This document shows positions 11,342 through 23,486 of a stretch of DNA of 64,000 nucleotides, one piece after another (the stretch's first letter is position 1; every line of letters begins with the position of its first letter). The translations under genes were made by a program, and so were the position numbers. The notes under the pieces were generated by a model. It made no database searches and was not told the origin of the DNA. It saw only the letters and a list, made by a program, of their open reading frames with translations. The stretch spans positions 68,056,357 to 68,120,356 of the forward strand of contig OY294044.1 in assembly GCA_958510825.1 (NCBI GenBank), written 5' to 3'. The stretch is from Brachypterus glaber (lineage: Eukaryota > Arthropoda > Insecta > Coleoptera > Kateretidae).

Positions 11342-13458
11342 AACGACATAAATCGTCACTTTGTAATATAGCAAGGGTTAATTAAACTATTCGTTTACTT
11401 ACGTTATAATTTATGTTTATTTTGTATATAAATAGTTACGTACGTACAGAACTATTTTGTATCTGGGACTATTTTGTAGCAGGAACTGAATTCTAACCAT
11501 ATGAGTCTCTATTCCATAGTTCTACCTGAAAATAACATAAAGAAAACATAATTAGAATATGATTTTTAATAATAAAGAATCATATGACTTATTTCTCTAT
11601 AGTGCATTTGTCTATGGACTTACCTGGTTTTTATATGTTTCAGAGTCTATTGAGGGTTGGATTTCACTGGCTTTCACCTGTAGCTTGTCTCTCTTGTGGA
11701 AAGTTGTGTATGATTATCCCTTCGGGATAATCCAGAATTTGTTGAAAATAGTTTGCTGGAACTGCTCACTTAGATTCAGTATTTTGTTTATACTTAGTTC
11801 ACAGGACACTTAGTATTCTGTTCGTATTTTTATTAGTTTTGCTGATAAACAATAAGTATTGTTTATATTTGTTTCTTAGAGTAATATTTTGAGGTTAGAT
11901 ATCACTAATACAGATTTATTAGGAAATAGTCTTTTTGGTTGTTATCTTTGATGTAGTTTCAGTTACCTTTATTAGGAATCCTATACGGTAAAACTGTAGT
12001 TGATAATGACTTGCATAGATGTCGCTAATAGTTCAGAAATAGGATTTTATTTACCTGAAGGGTTCATACCGGTTGATAAGGTCGATTTTCGCTCTTTCTT
12101 GATGAACTCTGTACAATGGTGGTCTCATTTTGACGAGTGTTTATTTTCTGTAATCATCGAAGTAATCCTTCATGTATTTTTATTTAAAGTTAGTGAAAAT
12201 GAATATTTAAACAATGCGGAAGATATTATAACTGATATTTTCTACAATTATGCATTTATAACGTTTCGATGGACATCGAAGACTTAGAATGAGATGTAAG
12301 TTAAGTTTTTCTGTTTCTTAGAATATTTCTGAGATATAATTATTGTTTTAGCACCATTAATTAAGCACCATAAAGCACCATTATTACTACATTAATTAAG
12401 CACAATCACTAGACCATTAATTACTCACCATTTCTATACCATTAATATGGAATTACATTAATTTAAGTTGAAGTTTATTTTGGTATATTTGATATACAAG
12501 TTCTCCGCATGGAGTGATGTTCTGTTGGAACATGGTTCTGTATTTTTCGGCATAGATAAATTCTATATGACCGTCTAGCAGACAATTTTATATTGGACAT
12601 AATTTTCAAAAGCATATTTAATCCCGGACAACATTTTCAATCGTACATTTTATCCTGGAAGATAATTTTTCCAAAGTAGATGGGACAGCCTATATTTTTT
12701 TTTCTTTCATTTGAGAAATGAATTCATCAGCATAGGGGAGACTTGCACAGATGGAGACGATGGAATTCATACCTCATGGATTTTGCAGAAACCAGCTAAG
12801 TACTCATTCTGAAAACTTTTGAAAGCAATATTTCATATTTTTAAATTCTTTTATTTCAATATTCTTATAACTGTAAACTTTATCAGATCTGATATAGTAT
12901 TGATTAATACTATATGCCCTTCTGGCTTTTGTTCATTTTTAGGTACTTATTTTTTTTAAAACATTTAATCTCATTTATTAATTATTAAATATCATACTTT
13001 TGATTAAATGATTTCTAATTTAAGCATGACTTTTATACACTGCAAGAAATGATTGTTGTTTACATACATTTCTTGGTGCTTGCTGAACTTCATGTTTTCT
13101 TTATACATTTAAGTCAATGATTTCTGAATTTAGTAATTTTTATTAAGATTTCTTTAATTATATCTTAATATAATTACACATATTTTTTATATATATTAAT
13201 ACATTACTTGATGTGCTTTCATTAAGTTTATTTATAATAAATTTCTCAAATGAATTATCTTATTTTATTTAGGGGTTATATTTTCTCAAACTGAAAAGCT
13301 TAAGTATTTACACTAGGTTGTTACTTACCTAAAGGAGTAAAAGCTAAAGTAACTGGCGCCCCTAACAACATTAATCAATTCTTTCTATTTTTCCCTTGCC
13401 CATACCCATTGCTCCGCTGTCAAAACTAGCCGTTGGCAGTGAACGTATTAATTACGGT

Positions 13459-13461
<3 letters not shown>
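11339..13461 (+). mobile_element. LTR-retrotransposon-like fragment (TG...CA) with PBS-like site
   Basis: The block begins TGTAACGACATAAATCGTCAC and ends CGGTACA, giving TG...CA ends, and is flanked by (TA)n on both sides. Near its end lies TGGCGCCCCTAAC (13,354), which resembles a retroviral-type primer binding site following a long LTR. No gag or pol ORF and no second LTR are present. ORFs at 11,559-11,813 and 12,000-12,287 are unrecognised. It could be a 5' LTR plus leader left by deletion. Confidence 0.4.
13354..13366 (+). promoter_or_regulatory. Possible primer binding site
   Basis: TGGCGCC followed by CCTAAC resembles the tRNA primer binding sites of Gypsy-type retrotransposons, which start with TGGCGCC or TGG. 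It sits about 2 kb inside the TG...CA block. Confidence 0.35.

Positions 13462-13512
<51 letters not shown>
13462..13512. repeat. (TA)n microsatellite, right
   Basis: About 50 bp of TA dinucleotides, partner of the run at 11,287-11,338. Confidence 0.9.
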
Positions 13513-13516
<4 letters not shown>

Positions 13517-13901
13517 TAAATAGATTAAAAAGTTATTTCTAAGACCATCTTTTGCCTAAAAATTCCGAAAGTGAATAAAACACGTTTTCCTTTAAGAATA
13601 GTTTTGTCTTAACTTTAAATTGATTAAAGCTGCCTGTATTTTGTATACTTAAAGGTAAATTATTGTAAAGTCTAATGGAAGTATGTTTTGGGCCTTTGCT
13701 TAATTACTTTTGCTTATTTCTGTTAAAAAGTCTCTTTCGAGTACTATTTACTGTTTTGCAAGACTCAACGTTATGCAGTAATTCCAAAATTTGAGCACTA
13801 TGGTCAGAGTATCCAAACTCAACGGTAGAACTATTTATATTATCATTGGTAGTTGTAAATATATTATCAAGGTGTGTACCTGATATTACTCTTGAGATTT
13901 T

Positions 13902-14288
13902 CTAAAACGTTTGATTATAACCATATGAAGACATTAGATTAACAAGTGTACAAGCATTAATATCATTAGAGTCTAAAAAGTTATAGTTAAAATCTCCACA
14001 GATAAACTTTTGACCCTTAACTACCATTAAACGATCCAAAAATTGCTCTAATGAACTAAGAAAAAATTCATGGTTAACTTTAAGATCAATAGGGGACCTG
14101 TATACAGCGCCTGTGTAAATATTTGAATTACTTACACAAACAGCTTCAAACAACTTATCTATCATTTTAACCGAGCTTAAACTGACTTCTTTGCAAGTGA
14201 GATCATTCCGAACTAAGATTAAGACACCTCCTCCTCCTTGGTCTGTTCTACCATAGTGACTAGCTAGATTGTAGTTAAATATGTTCAT
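13902..14288 (-). pseudogene. LINE endonuclease (EEP) fragment
   Basis: The 128-codon frame contains a Gly-rich GGGGVLILV segment (about residues 18-26), GAVYRSP (about 60-66) and GDFNYNFL (about 98-105), typical of the apurinic-type endonuclease of non-LTR retrotransposons. After the stop the same frame continues with YSDHSAQ, the Ser-Asp-His motif that closes this domain, so the stop is a nonsense mutation. It belongs to the decayed LINE at 11,131-14,310. Confidence 0.85.
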
Positions 14289-14636
14289 TAATTCGGCGTC
14301 CTCTTTATTTATTGACAGATGTGGCTAAATCATTCCTCATCAACGTTTTGAGATGATTAGTTTTGATTGATTTTATAAAAGCGCGGGAATGTACTTTTTG
14401 TGGATATTTTTGATATTTTTTTGCAAAATTAATGAAGGGCCCCTAGCACAAGCTAGAAGCTTATTTGGGGTTCTCCATGACTCTGTATGATGCTTAAATA
14501 AATAAATAAAGAAAATTTTCTAACCTCAAATGCTGGTTGTGACAAGTGACAGATATTAGTCGTTCAATAATTTGCTAGCAAAACTTATCATTTGATGACT
14601 ATTGATTAGGTTCGCTGTTTCCATTGAACGCAGCCA

Positions 14637-14944
14637 ATTGCTTTTATTTAAGCGATTTTTGTTGAATATAAAATACAAATCGTCATCAAGTAAGATTGGT
14701 TTGAAGCAGCTCTCCATTCAACCTTATCACTATGCAATTCTTTTATTTCCCTAAAATACATATAGGGCCTTAGTTCTATACAGTTGCATCTCGAGATTAG
14801 GTTAATTTAAGAACACATCAAGTCAACGGAGCTCTGAGAAGAGTTACTTATAGTAATAGTAGTACTAAGGGTAGGGAGGTTTTAACATCTGCTCGAATTG
14901 ATCAGAGATACAACAGTTTAGAATTGAGGTACCACTATATACAT
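14637..14944. other. No gene recognised
   Basis: Short AT-rich stretch before the next LINE fragment. Nothing identifiable. Confidence 0.5.
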
Positions 14945-15980
14945 TTATAGAACAATACATCTAAAACAAAATTTATGTCTTTTTCCATTTCAAGTGCTGA
15001 TCAACCAGAAAACGAACATATATACATTAAAGTCAAGGAAAATTGTACGCATAACGCTTGTAAGTGTCTTAAAATAAATAAAGTTTCTAAAATTAAATAC
15101 CTGGGCGTAATTTTTGATCAGCACTTGAAATGGAATGAACATGTCGATTGTCTCGTTAAGAAAATTAGTTTTTTAACTCACAAGTTTTATCAGTTGAGAG
15201 ATATTCTAAATAAAAAAATCATTTTTATAATTTACAACGCGCTGGTGGAATCTATTTTAAGATATTGTATTTTAATATGGGGTGGTTTATATAATAATAT
15301 TTTGGAAAAGATCCAAGTAGCGCAAAACTCCATATTAAAAGTTATTTTAAAAAAAGATAGACTTTACTCAACTAAGGATTTATATAATGAAGCAGAAGTT
15401 TTTAACGTACGTGGTTTATATGTTTTTAATAGTTTGGTTTGGATGTACTCAAACAAAACTACGTTTTTTAATAGAAATTTGTTTTACACTAGAGCCACAA
15501 ACAATAATTTAATTTTAGTTCCTTTTTATAGAAAAGAACATCTTAAAAGATATGTTTTTTATTATGGTCCAACACTGTACAATAAATTACCTCTTATGTA
15601 TAAAACAATATCAAGGTTAAAAAAGTTTAAAATTGATGTTAAACAGTATCTGATGATCCATGTTAACAACTTAGTCTTATTATTTTAGCTAATATTATAA
15701 TTAATAGTTTAATTATTTTTTTTATTTTTTACTTTACGTTTTTATTGCATTTTTTTTCCTCTTGTCTTTATTATGAACTTTAGCAATAATTAAAAATAAA
15801 TTTTGAAATTTTACTGGTAAGGCCAAGTACAATACAATCATTTATGATTAGGTATAGGTCTTAGCGGTTGATTTCAATAATTTAGTATATAAAATATGAA
15901 AAATGAAAATATTATTGTTATTATATTTAAGGTACTATGTGATTATGATGTCTTGAATAAATTGAAATTGAAAATTGAAA
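14945..15980 (+). pseudogene. 5'-truncated LINE, C-terminal reverse transcriptase part
   Basis: The frame (ORF 14,975-15,688, 237 codons) starts within the NxSKTKFMSFS region after the catalytic motif. It contains KIKYLGVIFDQHLKWNEHV and later ESILRYCILIWGG, the usual C-terminal RT/thumb sequences of Jockey-like LINEs, then ends at a stop. About 270 bp of 3' UTR follow, closing with TTGAAATTGAAA-type repeats as the LINE tail (15,961-15,980). The catalytic core is lost, so it is a dead-on-arrival copy. The sequence resembles the LINE at 45,690-46,905. Confidence 0.85.
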
Positions 15981-17500
15981 TAACAAGACCAATCATTTTA
16001 TATGTTATGGAAATTATGACGAAGACCATAAAGGAGAAAGATAATCTAAGGATAGATATTATCTATTAGATAAACGAAAATCCTTATCTTAAAGCGGGTC
16101 AAATCTCAAATTTACTTTTCAAAATGTCGAATTAAATATTCCGGATCGATTTTTCCTTTTTGTTATATTTAAAACCCCACGGTGGAGGGGTAAATGGGAG
16201 GTCGTGTAGATATCATCAAAAGATTTCCCCCCTTGAAACAAAAATTTTATAGACTGTCAATTCTTAACTAATTTAACTTTGCTTAACCGGCTAAAGGTTC
16301 ATATAATGGTTTAGGTCCGTGGCATTTTGAACGCACGTTACTGTTTACCCTAAATTGTGTGACCACATCAATAGATGGCACTATACTCTTATATCTATCT
16401 AAGGTTTTTATTTAAATATTAACTACAGGATACACAGTGCTGATGATTCCCAAAAAAGATGAATTCACTGTTTCCTGTCCATTTTATTTTAACTACAGAT
16501 AGATAACTTTCTAAAAATCAACCTTTCCAAGTATTTTTACTAAAAATATTAAATTTTAAAGGATCATTATACATATGTGGGATATATGGGTAACCATATA
16601 TGGGTAAACTTTTAAAAAAGAATGGAGTATTTTCGAAAACTTTAGGGGTTAGGGTTAGGGTTTGGGTTAGATATATCTTAAGAATGGCTGGACCGATTTT
16701 CAAAAGCAAAAAAACGTTAAATAGAGAATTAAAATACCTTTTAAACAAGTGTCATTTAGGATTTGAAATTTAGTGGCTCCCCACGTGGTGGGTGGTACCA
16801 CCATGGTAGTAAAGATATCATCAAAAGATGTCCCCCTTGAAATAAAAATCGACCTGTCCGAGGGTCTTTTCTAAAAGCATTTATTTTAAAAATTGTTAAG
16901 GGTTGGACCTTTTATATGGGACACCCAGTATATGTACAACATAAAAACACAATATTTCTTATATCACCATCAAAATGTGGCTTAAAACCTTTTCAAATAA
17001 CACTTACCTCACGAGACAAGAGCCACCAGAGAAGACCGATGCTGTGTGGCGATTTGTTGTCGTTGCCGTTGCCTATTGATATTTGAGTGCATCCGTATTT
17101 ACAATGTTCTTTAGGAGACTTAAATTTATAAAAGAGAAGTTTTTCAGTTTATTTTGTGAATAAGATTACCGTTAACTTAATGCCCAAACAATAAATTTTC
17201 TACGGAGGAAAGAAACTAAATTACAATAAGTATACTTAATATAATATGATTTGCATCATTAAATCATAACAATAATAATAATAATAATTTATTATTTATA
17301 TTATTGTCAATACATAAGATATAAGTATCTATGTCATATACTGTTTTATTATAAGCATAAATTTTCTTTACATTTTATCATTAATACAAAGCAAATTATA
17401 ATGAAAGAAAACATAACTAACTTATGTTTATTTAATATTACAATTCGGTATAAATCCTGATCCATAAATCCTTCTCATCTCCATTCCTGGCAGGGCCGTA
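15981..17500. other. Repeat-derived AT-rich region, no gene
   Basis: Two diverged blocks (about 16,190-16,250 and 16,790-16,850) share GATATCATCAAAAGAT-YCCCCCTTGAAA, so a dispersed repeat is present. At 16,643-16,672 there is a short run of TTAGGG-like units. (ATA)n occurs near 17,270. The minus-strand ORF at 16,518-16,748 merely reads this. No gene seen. Confidence 0.5.
16643..16672. repeat. Short telomere-like TTAGGG run
   Basis: AGGGGTTAGGGTTAGGGTTT contains two to three TTAGGG-like hexamers with slightly altered neighbours. Most insects use TTAGG at telomeres, so this is more likely chance or a microsatellite than a relic telomere. Confidence 0.5.
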
Positions 17501-18621
17501 GCGAAGGATATTTGGATTACAACTCTTTTTAGCCTAAAAACTTTTTTCCTCTACAAAAAAAAAGTTCATAACTAAAAAAAAAGGTCCCACCCTCCCTTTA
17601 TCAAAACTCAAAAAAAAGTTAACGACTAAAGAAAAAAGGTCCCGCCCTTCATGAAATATGCAAGTTTTATATTTTGAATCCACGAAATATGCAAGTTTTT
17701 TGAAAATCCAAAAAAATATGCAACTTTTATATTTTTAATCCATGAAATATGCCATTTTTTTAAGGTTTAAAAATCCCAACTTTTATATTTTTAAGCCATA
17801 AAATTATTTAAAACTTTTTTTCCCAAAATTAAAAATTTAAAAATTTATTATTTTATTTTTTTTCCCATGAAATATGCAACTTTTATGTTTTTAATCCATG
17901 AAATATGCAACTTTTTTGATTTCAAGATAGGTGGGGGGGAGTAAAAAATATCGTTTTTTGTGAGGTTTTTCTAGTAAATCAGTTATTTTTAAAAATTAAC
18001 TTTTACTTGTACCCAAGCTTGTAGATACCTAGTAATTTATCAATTTCCTCGACCGCATTTTTACAAATCCATCGTTCTTTGGAACAAAGGAGATTCATCG
18101 AAGGCCATTTGTTTTTGTTATTGCTTCGTTTTTTTTTTGTTGTCTGCAGGGCCGTAGCGAAGAAGATTTGGTGGGGGGGGGAGAAGGTAAAAAATTACAA
18201 CTTTTTTTAGTCTAAAAATAAAACTTTTGTCCCCTAAAAATCAACTTTTTTACTCCAGAAAGAAGCTTTGTCCGTGATAGTTTTTAACCCTGACCAAAAT
18301 TTTGATGACTAGAAAAAAATTACACTGTCCAGTAAAAGAGCTTTGCAATTTTTCACCTCCGCGCGTGAAATGGATTTTTTATTATCAGATTCACAAAAGT
18401 GAAGTGGTAAAAAGCTACCCTAAAAATACACCAATTTTCACGAAAACTACCCCCCGCTCCTTAGGTGGAGTTAGATTTTTTTTATTATTAGATTCTCTTT
18501 AAGCAACCTGGAAAACCCCAATATACAAATTTTCACAAAAACTACCCCCACCCCTCAGAGGGTGAAATTAGAAAAAAATTATTATAAGATTTAGTTTTAG
18601 CGACCTCAAAAACCCCTATAT
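17501..18621. repeat. Degenerate tandem repeats (about 50 and about 105 bp periods)
   Basis: From about 17,640 to 17,930, ATGAAATATGCAACTTTTAT-like units recur about six times. From about 18,340 a second unit recurs with landmarks ATTATCAGATTC, CAACCTGGAAAACC, CAATTTTCACGAAAACTACCCCC and GGGTGGAG. The second family continues at 19,372-19,905 beyond an inserted LINE. Confidence 0.65.
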
Positions 18622-19371
18622 ACTTTATCTTATAATAGTCACTTTAATTATATTTATAATAAAATAGTTAAAAAAATTTACTTTTTTTCACGAATTTCAT
18701 CAAATTTAAGTTTAGAAACAAAAATAACTGTATATAATACTATTATTAAACCACATTTTGATTTTTGCGCAAGTATTATGTATTTTCTGGAGTTAAATAA
18801 AAAACAGCAATTACAAAAACTTCAAAATAGAAGTATGCGGATCATTTTAAAGTGTAATAGATATAGTTCAATAAGAACTATGCTTGAAGCTTTAGATTGG
18901 TTTACAATAAAAAATCAATTATTTTTTAGAACTATGGTTTTTATATACAAATTATTACATAATTATTTTCCAAATTATTTAAATGAATATATAAAATATA
19001 ATCATTCCGTTCATGATCGCCATTTAAGAAATCTAAATAACATTGTAATTAGTAGAACAAATTATACAAGTACTACACATTCATTGTTTTATATAGGAAT
19101 TAATAGTTTTAAGAAATTACCAGACGAAATTAAATTAAGCCAAACATTAGGAATGTTTAAAAATAAATTAACAGATTATATTAAAACATTAATTAACTAA
19201 AAATATATACCCTTATTTATTTATTTATTTTTTTCTCTCTGAAATAGTTTTATTACTTAAGACTAGAATAGTTAGTATAATATATGTATAACTAATTAAA
19301 TATGTAATCATATGTTGTATATTAGGTTAATCCTATTTAATAAATTGATTATTATTATTATTATTATATAT
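18622..19371 (+). pseudogene. 5'-truncated LINE fragment (RT C-terminus)
   Basis: An open frame from about 18,631 to 19,200 contains SLETKITVYNTIIKPHFDFC, then LQKLQNRSMRIILKCNR and a final FKNKLTDYI, a standard post-catalytic region of CR1/Jockey-type LINE ORF2. The 3' UTR ends with AATAAATTG and (ATT)n at about 19,340-19,368. It interrupts the surrounding tandem repeat: the flanks CCCCTATATA (18,614-18,621) and TATATAAATTTTC (from about 19,367) rejoin as one repeat unit, so TATATA is the probable target. No catalytic core is present. Confidence 0.85.
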
Positions 19372-19905
19372 AAATTTTCAAGAAAACTACCCCCTATCCC
19401 TCAGGGGGTGGAGTACGAATTTTTTTATTATCAGATTCACTTTCAGCAACCTGAAAAACCTTAATATACCAATTTTCACGAAAACTACCCCCGTGAGGTT
19501 AAAAAAAATTGTTGAAAAAAAATTCAAAATTTTTTCGTTTTTAAGTTTTTTTGAATTTGTTTTTGATTTTTTTTATGTACTTTTATTTGTTTTTTTTTAT
19601 GTACTAGGAAAAATGCAATATACCATTTACTGAGTATCGTATATAATGAAATGCGTAGCATTACATATATGTTTTTTAAATTACTCTTGTTTTGATTTTT
19701 TTTCTCGAAATTGGGACAAGACAAGACAAGAAACCTTGATTATTTTAAAACCTTAAGTATAAACCCCTATATATAAATTTTCAAAAAAACTACCCTCAGG
19801 GGGTGGAGTACGAAATTTTTTATTATCAGATTCACTTTCAGCAACCTGGAAAACCCCAATATACCAATTTTCACAAAAACTACCCCCGTCCCTTTGGGGC
19901 CTTAA
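19372..19905. repeat. Degenerate tandem repeat, continuation
   Basis: Two further units of the family at 18,340-18,621 (AAACTACCCCC, GGGTGGAGTACGAA, TTATCAGATTCACTTTCAGC). ORFs at 19,524-19,724 and 19,803-20,090 read this repeat and are not genes. Confidence 0.65.
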
Positions 19906-20734
19906 AAAATCAAATTTTTTCGTTTTTAATATTTTTTGAATTTGTTTTTGATTTTTTATGTATTAGGGAAATGCAATATACCATTTACTGTAAATCGTAT
20001 ATAATGAAATGCGTAGCATTACATATATGTTTTTTAAGTATAGTATACCAAAGTCGAGGGGTAACCGCTAAAAAAAATGTGTACATCTAAAAAATCTTAA
20101 AAATTACCTAAAAAAGGTCCTACGTTTGGTAAAGATCAGATTTCCTTAGATTTCCTCGAGGAATTACCCCCAAGATTTCCTCCAATTAGTACACCTAAAT
20201 TCCCTCGACTAGACTGTAGCTCGAAAAAAAAAATGTAAATAAATTTCTTCTGCAAGGTTCGAAGATTCCAATAATGACATGCAATTGAAGAGCTGCATAG
20301 TTAAATGATTGTTACACAAAATAAAATATATACTTACTTGCGGTTGACATATTGCAATCGCGAAAAGCAATTAGCCCGACAATTGCAATCGTAACTGCGG
20401 AATCAAAAGATCCATTGTGACGAGGAATTCAGAGAATTTTAAAAGGCCTTTTGTTACAGAGGCTTCGGTCAACCATGGCTATATTTCCGGGAGGGTAAGT
20501 AAGAAGGAATTTTACAAAAAATACTCATGCTTACAAAACAATATTTTCACCTATTCACCTATGGGTTAAGTTATATATAAGCAAAAAGGGGGTAAACCGG
20601 TGATAATAACGACCAATATTTTCGAAATTAGAATTTGTATACAAAAAACTTGAATTTTTATATAAAAAAGCATTAAATTTAATATGGACCGTATGCTACC
20701 GAATTAATAATAAAAATCTAGATTTATTTGATTT
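19906..20734. other. No gene recognised
   Basis: AT-rich. A stretch at about 19,920-20,040 repeats sequence from about 19,510-19,690 (TTTTTATGTACTAGGAAAAATGCAATATACC and relatives), so the region is repeat-derived. Nothing else identified. Confidence 0.5.
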
Positions 20735-21243
20735 TCCGTTACTGTCACACCCCTATTAACTTTGGAACCAGTTGAGATATCAACTTTAAATTGTAGTACT
20801 CGTAAATAAGACATATTAAACTATTTTTTTTGTATATTTTATTTATTTAACTCTTAAAATGTAGGCAGGGGGCATGGGAGAGAATTTTCTAAATGAAAAG
20901 AGGGTATTGTGATACATCATTTTAAAGCACATAAAATTCTCTATTTGACTGGATATTTTTTAATTTTTTTAACATAAGGTTTGGATTTTTCAATGTTTTT
21001 TTGCACAATAATTCTATTTTTCAAAAATTATTAAAGAAATTTTGACGAAAATACTCAGTTTCAACCCTATTTTAAACTCCAAAATGTCTAAAAAAATAAA
21101 AAATATATATCTATCTCTAGAGTATTTTATAAGCTTTAAAATGATGTATCACAGTAGTGTAGTTTAATTTGTCTTATTTACGAATTGCAAATTTGTAGTC
21201 GTTCAAAAGTTAAGAGGGGGTGACATTTGGACTGAGCTGTATT
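20735..21243. mobile_element. Foldback element, GTCACCCC family, copy 1
   Basis: Left and right halves are inverted copies carrying GTTGAGATATCAACTTYAAAT, AATAAGACA, CTCTTAAAATGTRGGCAGGGGG and, at the ends, CTGTCACACCCC versus GGGGGTGACATTTGGACTGAGC. The related, better kept copy is at 47,693-48,222. No ORF. Confidence 0.7.
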
Positions 21244-21655
21244 ATAATATTAATGAAGTAATAACTCTTCTCTTTAGAATAGGCATTTCATTCGTAAAAA
21301 CTAACAAAAACGTCGGCAGCATAAACATTCGTCTGTCTTACCCGGACATCATTGTTTTAACAGAGACAGCAATACCAGTTACCGGTAATTGTTATTGTTC
21401 AGGCCTGAATATACCTACTGTATACTCAATATCAATTGGCACCTGGGTGGAATGTGAAAAATTCAAGGTCGTCTATAGTTTATACGCAAAATTTTACCTC
21501 TTATCTTCCCCTTGCCTCGGCTCACAGGTGCCAGTTTTTGTATTACGACTACATTACTATTTGTTTACAAACAAACCGATATGTTGCCGATACTTTATAT
21601 TAACGGTACCTATGCGTATTCTAGAGAGAACAGTTATTAGTTCGTTCTAATCATA
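21244..21655. other. No gene recognised
   Basis: Unremarkable sequence with a 67-codon ORF (21,447-21,650) of no recognisable family. Confidence 0.5.
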
Positions 21656-22391
21656 TACAGCCTGTTCCAGAACTCGCGTACCGAAATTTAAGAGGTGATT
21701 CTACATCCAAAAATATGAAAAAAAGTTTCTATAAAGGTTGGTCCGGAAATGAGCCCTAAGGGAGCCACGGCCCTTCAAAGATGACGTATTGAATGGGGAA
21801 CAAAAAAAAGCACTAATAAAATTTTAATGCTGCAGGGTGATTCTTCATTTAAAACTGAGCAAAAAAGTATTATACACCAAAACACCTAAATTTAATAATA
21901 AAGGAGTAATAGCCTTTTAAAAAGTAACGTTTTTGGTGGCACAAAATGTTACTTCCTCTTAATTGCATTTTTTTTTGATAACGGTTGCTCCTACAGTGTT
22001 ACACTATATGATATTTTATATGTATTTTTACTCTAGAAATCTATATTTTTTACAACAAATCCAAAAAACATACACATAGAAAAGTTTGGGGCAAAAATGT
22101 TTTAAGCCTCATATATTTTGTCCGTCTGGGCACGCCTCTGGATAAATTAAAAAAATAAATTAACATAAACTTATTGCCCTTATTAATACTAGTATACATG
22201 CAAAAGCTCGCCGCTCTAGCTTAAACGGTACCCGAGTTATTACTTAGAAACCTTATTTTTATTACAATTTTAAAGGGCCCTAGATCCCTTAGGGCTCATT
22301 TCCGGACCAACCTTTATAGGAACTTTTTTTATATTTTTGGATCTAGAATCACCTCTTAAATTTTGGCATGCCAGTTATGGATCACCCTGTA
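21656..22391. mobile_element. Foldback element, ACAGGGTG family member B
   Basis: Arms begin TACAGCCTGTTCCAGAACTCGCG (left) and TACAGGGTGATCCATAACTGG (right, inverted). Both continue with TTTAAGAGGTGATTCTA, TATAAAGGTTGGTCCGGAAATGAG and CCTAAGGGA. TA borders both ends. The same element occurs in the opposite orientation at 41,779-42,408. No coding capacity. Confidence 0.85.
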
Positions 22392-22820
22392 TAAAGGTTA
22401 TATATGGTTCTAATGATCATTAGGAATTTAAGACGACGCATCGAGCGTTAAAATTGGCCCAAAGAGTATCCCGTGACGGGATTCCCGTCCGGCTGTGACA
22501 GACGGACGGAAAACCGAATGAATGAATGGTTGATTTTTTTACTTATACACCATTACTAGTGGTCCACTGGTGGTACTTTTTTGCACTGGGAAAAAACTGC
22601 TTGTATGATTTTTGATAACTAAAAAAAATCGTTTTTTAAGTTTAAGTTTATGTTTAACGAATGTGACCTTAATACTATAGAAATAAAAACACCCATCCCA
22701 TGTCATGTTTCAGAACTAACCTCCCCCTTTCGCGTAGAAATTTTTACGCTTGCAATGTCTACGCGCAGGCGTAAATAGTAGATAATGTCTACGCACATGC
22801 GCACTAGGATATAACGTCTG
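22392..22820. other. No gene recognised
   Basis: Contains a short GC-richer stretch (ACGGGATTCCCGTC, ACAGACGGACGG) of the type often seen in dispersed insect repeats. No gene. Confidence 0.5.
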
Positions 22821-22940
22821 TAATGTCTAGTAATGTCAAGTAATGTCAAGTAATGTCTTGTAATGTCAAGTAATGTCATGTAATGTCAAGTAATGTCAGG
22901 TAATGTCCCGTACTGTCAAGTAATGTCGAGGTAATGTCAG
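22821..22940. repeat. 10-bp minisatellite (TAATGTCAAG)n
   Basis: About 12 consecutive copies of TAATGTCNNG, mostly TAATGTCAAG, with small changes and one 11-bp unit near the right end. Confidence 0.95.
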
Positions 22941-23474
22941 CTAAAGCGTACATGTATTGTCAAAGGTGAGACACCCCTCGGTCCACATATTGGAAAATTA
23001 TAATATAACAAATTAAGAAATCGTGACTGCTATTTAAATTCCCAGCTGTGCATTTATATGAAAAATCTGCAAAAGTATACGGCCATAAAATCTGTTGCAC
23101 CAGGTGAATATGTATAAATAAACAAATATATAACATATATTTAAGTAAAAAAACAATGAACTAAAAATCTTCATACGTGATGCAGATGGTTCATATGTAA
23201 TCGGCAGCTGTTTTAGTGAATAAAAAAAGAACGTAATGATTTTAAGACAAGCTGATCCACTAATCATATCATTAAATATCATCCTGGGAGTTTTAGGTAC
23301 CTTTTTACCACTTACAAAAGACCCATAAGAACCATTCTTATAATTAGGTAGTAGCGAGTCACGTTCTATAGTAACTTTAATATTCACCTACCACCTACCA
23401 AAATGCTCTAACTGATCGACCTACTTGAGCTATTACTTTCCCTGTTGTACACTAGAGCCATCTAGTTAGCAAAT
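22941..23474. other. No gene recognised
   Basis: AT-rich. The 117-codon minus ORF at 23,034-23,387 has no recognisable domain. Confidence 0.45.
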
Positions 23475-23486
23475 TTCAAACTAGGT

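Larger units (their letters stand above)
11131..14310 (-). pseudogene. Decayed, internally deleted LINE (minus strand)
   Basis: Reading the minus strand, an endonuclease (EEP) domain (14,288-13,902) is followed after one in-frame stop by the rest of that domain. The frame then passes directly into a LINE C-terminal segment (about 13,790-13,540, with GPKHTSIRLYNNLPLSIQ), so the reverse transcriptase core is missing. The 3' end appears at 11,131-11,180 as AATAAA-type sequence and an (ATT)n tail. A 2.1 kb LTR-like block splits the 3' part. Jockey/CR1-type LINE is likely; the clade is not fixed. Confidence 0.7.
11057..14636. mobile_element. Paired inverted termini enclosing LINE and LTR-like material
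   Basis: GGCTGCGTTCAATGGAAACAGC-type sequence at 11,058-11,079 recurs inverted as GCTGTTTCCATTGAACGCAGCC at 14,615-14,636, a 22-bp perfect match with AAT outside both copies. These may be the TIRs of a DNA element into which a LINE and later an LTR-like unit inserted. Internal transposase is not seen. Confidence 0.55.

Noticed and set aside
11559..12287. ORFs of 84 and 95 codons as retroviral-type genes
   Set aside because: No gag, protease, RT or integrase motif; composition is that of the LTR-like block.
16643..16672. Relic telomere or chromosome fusion point
   Set aside because: Only two to three TTAGGG-like units, and most insects use TTAGG; too short to claim.
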